This document shows, piece after piece, positions 13,568-15,329 of a stretch of DNA of 15,329 nt (positions within the stretch are counted from its first letter, which is position 1; each line of letters opens with the position of its first letter). Below the pieces are notes generated by a model that was given only the letters and a program-made list of their open reading frames with translations, was not told the DNA's origin and ran no database searches. The DNA lies in NCBI GenBank assembly GCA_050114795.1, contig JASFRS010000051.1, positions 1 through 15,329 on the forward strand, read 5' to 3'. Both the position numbers and the translations under genes were made by a program. This DNA comes from JASFRS01 sp050114795 (GTDB lineage Bacteria > Pseudomonadota > Alphaproteobacteria > Sphingomonadales > CAKZYD01).

Positions 13568-14730
13568 TTCGTTTCTTCAAACAGCTCCCGACCAATCAAC
13601 ATGCGACGGATTTCCGACGTACCAGCGCCAATCTCATAAAGCTTGGCATCACGTAAATAACGGCCTGTGGGATATTCGTTAATATACCCATTACCGCCTA
13701 AACATTGAATGGCGTCAAGTGCAATCTGCGTTGCCTTTTCTGCGGCGTAAAGGATGCAGCCGGCTGCATCTTTTCTTGTTGTCTCACCACGATCGCAGGC
13801 TTGAGCGACCGCATAGACATAGGAACGGCAGGCATTGAAGGTCGTATACATGTCGGCAACTTTGCCCTGCATCAGTTGGAATGTACCAATGGGTCGTCCA
13901 AATTGTTCGCGTTCATGAACATAAGGCACTACGGTATCCATACAGGCTGCCATAATGCCAAGTGGGCCACCAGCGAGAACCACGCGTTCATAATCAAGGC
14001 CTGACATTAAAACAGCAACGCCTTCACCTTCTTCGCCCAGGATATTTTCATAAGGCACTTCGCAGTCTTCAAACACCAGTTCGCAGGTGTTGGAGCCGCG
14101 CATACCGAGTTTATCGAGCTTCTGAGCCGTGGAGAAACCGGCCATGCCTTTTTCAATGAGAAAGGCTGTAATGCCGCGAGATCCCCCATCGGGATTGGTT
14201 TTGGCATAGACGACTAAAGTATCGGCATCAGGGCCGTTGGTAATCCACATTTTATTGCCATTTAAGACAAAGCGGTCATTGCGTTTTTCCGCGCGTAGCT
14301 TCATGGACACAACGTCGGAACCGGCGCCCGGCTCAGACATGGCAAGGGCGCCAACATTTTCACCACTGATGAGCTTTGGTAGGTACTTCTTTTTTTGTTC
14401 TGCATTGCCGTTACGGCGGATTTGGTTAATGCATAGATTTGAATGCGCGCCATAGCTCAAGCCGACGCTAGCGGATGCGCGGGAGATTTCTTCCATGGCA
14501 ATAACATGGGCAAGATAACCCATATTTGCACCACCGAATTCTTCTTCAACGGTTAACCCCAAAAGGCCTAATTCACCCATCTGCTGCCATAGAGGGGCAG
14601 GGAATTGGTTTTTTTCATCAATCTCTGCAGCTTGCGGGGCAATAACGTCCTGGGCGAAAGCGCGCACACTGTCGCGCAGTAAATCCATTTCTTCCCCATG
14701 ACCGAAATTCAAGACTGGAATATGTGTCAT
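13564..14730 (-). CDS. liuA: Isovaleryl-CoA dehydrogenase
   Basis: This FAD-dependent acyl-CoA dehydrogenase oxidises isovaleryl-CoA to 3-methylcrotonyl-CoA, the third step of leucine degradation. It has 388 aa, the usual length. The catalytic base is Glu248 in GLDYERVVLAGGPLG, the position of Glu254 in human IVD and typical of IVD rather than of short- or medium-chain enzymes. Other motifs include MSEPGAGSDV and KMWITNGPDAD for FAD/substrate contacts, and IQCLGGNGYINEYPTGR and YEIGAGTSEIRR near the C-terminus. The gene is 48 bases downstream of the methylcrotonyl-CoA carboxylase alpha gene, whose enzyme uses its product, and overlaps a dksA-like gene downstream. AGGA about 12 bases before the ATG is a modest ribosome binding site. 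Confidence 0.95.
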   Translation of the reverse strand: MTHIPVLNFGHGEEMDLLRDSVRAFAQDVIAPQAAEIDEKNQFPAPLWQQMGELGLLGLTVEEEFGGANMGYLAHVIAMEEISRASASVGLSYGAHSNLCINQIRRNGNAEQKKKYLPKLISGENVGALAMSEPGAGSDVVSMKLRAEKRNDRFVLNGNKMWITNGPDADTLVVYAKTNPDGGSRGITAFLIEKGMAGFSTAQKLDKLGMRGSNTCELVFEDCEVPYENILGEEGEGVAVLMSGLDYERVVLAGGPLGIMAACMDTVVPYVHEREQFGRPIGTFQLMQGKVADMYTTFNACRSYVYAVAQACDRGETTRKDAAGCILYAAEKATQIALDAIQCLGGNGYINEYPTGRYLRDAKLYEIGAGTSEIRRMLIGRELFEETK

Positions 14731-14748
14731 TTTTATTCAAAATCCTAT

Positions 14749-14765
14749 TTAAGAAAGTGTCTTAA
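14749..14765. other. Small inverted repeat between the carboxylase and dehydrogenase genes
   Basis: TTAAGA (14749-14754) and TCTTAA (14760-14765) flank AAGTG in the 48-base AT-rich gap. The stem is AT-rich and weak, with no proper U-run after it on the minus strand. It could be a processing or attenuation element, or nothing. Confidence 0.2.
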
Positions 14766-14778
14766 GCAATTGTTATTA

Positions 14779-15329
14779 TTATTTTTTAAACGTCAGAAGG
14801 ACATCACCTTCTTGCACCTGGTCGCCGGCTTCAAAGTGAAGAACATCAATAGCTCCATCCCTTGGTGCGCCCAGGCTATGTTCCATTTTCATGGCTTCCA
14901 ATATGACAAGAATATCACCTTTTTTCACCTCATCCCCGCTCTTAATGTTTAAGGCGAGAACTTTACCTGGCATGGGTGCTGTGATTTGATCCAAGGCTTC
15001 AGCGTCGCCAGAATCTTCCACATGGGTGATGGCTTTATCAAGGCGCAAGGTTATGCCCCGGTGCGCCAGGAACAATGTCTCATCATCGAAGGCCAAATGT
15101 GCAGTACGTTTGGCCCCATCAAGAAAGACTGTGAGTTTTCCATCACTGTCTAAACGGCCTTCAACTCTATGCTTTTTGCCATCATAGCTGATGTCAAATG
15201 CTTGGTCGTGACGAATGATGCCTATTTCAATATGCTCACTATTCCTTGTGAAACGCAGTGTTTCTGCCGCAGGCAGATTCATCCGCCAACCATCAACATA
15301 GTGCCAGGGGGAAGTGGGATCGGATAATT
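14779..15329 (-). CDS. liuD: Methylcrotonyl-CoA carboxylase alpha subunit, C-terminal part (cut by window edge)
   Basis: Only the last roughly 183 residues lie in the window; the open frame runs off the right edge (in-frame codons to 15327 read LSDPTSPWHYVDGWRMN). The DPTSPWHxxDGWR segment is typical of the MCC alpha BT-domain region. The C-terminal biotin carboxyl carrier domain (from about ITAPMPGKVLALN) carries the biotinylation motif EAMKMEH, with the lysine 35 residues before the C-terminus as usual. The full enzyme carboxylates 3-methylcrotonyl-CoA, the product of the neighbouring dehydrogenase, in leucine degradation. The ATP-grasp biotin carboxylase part lies outside the window. Other acyl-CoA carboxylase alpha subunits are possible, but the context favours MCC. 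Confidence 0.88.
   Translation of the reverse strand, partial: LSDPTSPWHYVDGWRMNLPAAETLRFTRNSEHIEIGIIRHDQAFDISYDGKKHRVEGRLDSDGKLTVFLDGAKRTAHLAFDDETLFLAHRGITLRLDKAITHVEDSGDAEALDQITAPMPGKVLALNIKSGDEVKKGDILVILEAMKMEHSLGAPRDGAIDVLHFEAGDQVQEGDVLLTFKK

Overview
The window looks like chromosomal housekeeping DNA from an alphaproteobacterium of moderate G+C content. Several features point there: an RNase E with an acidic insertion in its S1 domain and a C-terminal GWW motif of the kind known from Caulobacter; a divergent rne / amidase-PBP1A-prfB block, which I recall as a common alphaproteobacterial gene order; an RF2 carrying SPY where E. coli has SPF; and a fused alpha/beta-hydrolase-OsmC protein. 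I cannot fix the genus from sequence alone. I see no tRNA, rRNA, IS element, prophage or CRISPR array.

Layout. Positions 31-1434 (minus) encode an exported M48 metalloprotease with TPR repeats. Upstream of it on the same strand lies rne (1558-3993). The 102 bases between them hold a long inverted repeat with a good promoter threaded through it. A roughly 520-base divergent region (3994-4513) separates rne from a rightward cell-wall cluster. That cluster is an AMIN-domain N-acetylmuramoyl-L-alanine amidase with a TTG start, then the bifunctional glycosyltransferase/transpeptidase PBP1A, then prfB. prfB carries the classical +1 programmed frameshift (AGGAGG-TAT-CTT-TGA-C), so the full RF2 starts at 8249 and not at the first long open frame. 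A near-perfect palindrome (9381-9404) probably ends prfB and the convergent gene beyond it.

Positions 9414-10643 (minus) encode the hydrolase-OsmC fusion. A divergent rightward pair follows: an alpha-methylacyl-CoA racemase of the CaiB/BaiF family (10727-11890), then a lipoprotein with TPR repeats and a SPOR domain (11890-13239) whose start codon overlaps the racemase stop codon. Finally a leftward run reads, in transcription order, the C-terminal biotin domain of methylcrotonyl-CoA carboxylase alpha (cut by the window edge), isovaleryl-CoA dehydrogenase, and a small DksA/TraR-type zinc-finger protein joined to the dehydrogenase by an ATGA overlap. Leucine catabolism is therefore linked to a possible RNA-polymerase-binding regulator.

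Functionally the window mixes envelope maintenance (protease, amidase, PBP1A, SPOR lipoprotein), RNA decay and translation termination (RNase E, RF2), and branched-chain acyl-CoA metabolism (racemase, IVD, MCC). I found no convincing wholly new system. The points most worth a second look are the rne leader, the promoter inside an inverted repeat, the dksA-like gene coupled to ivd, and the racemase-SPOR lipoprotein coupling.
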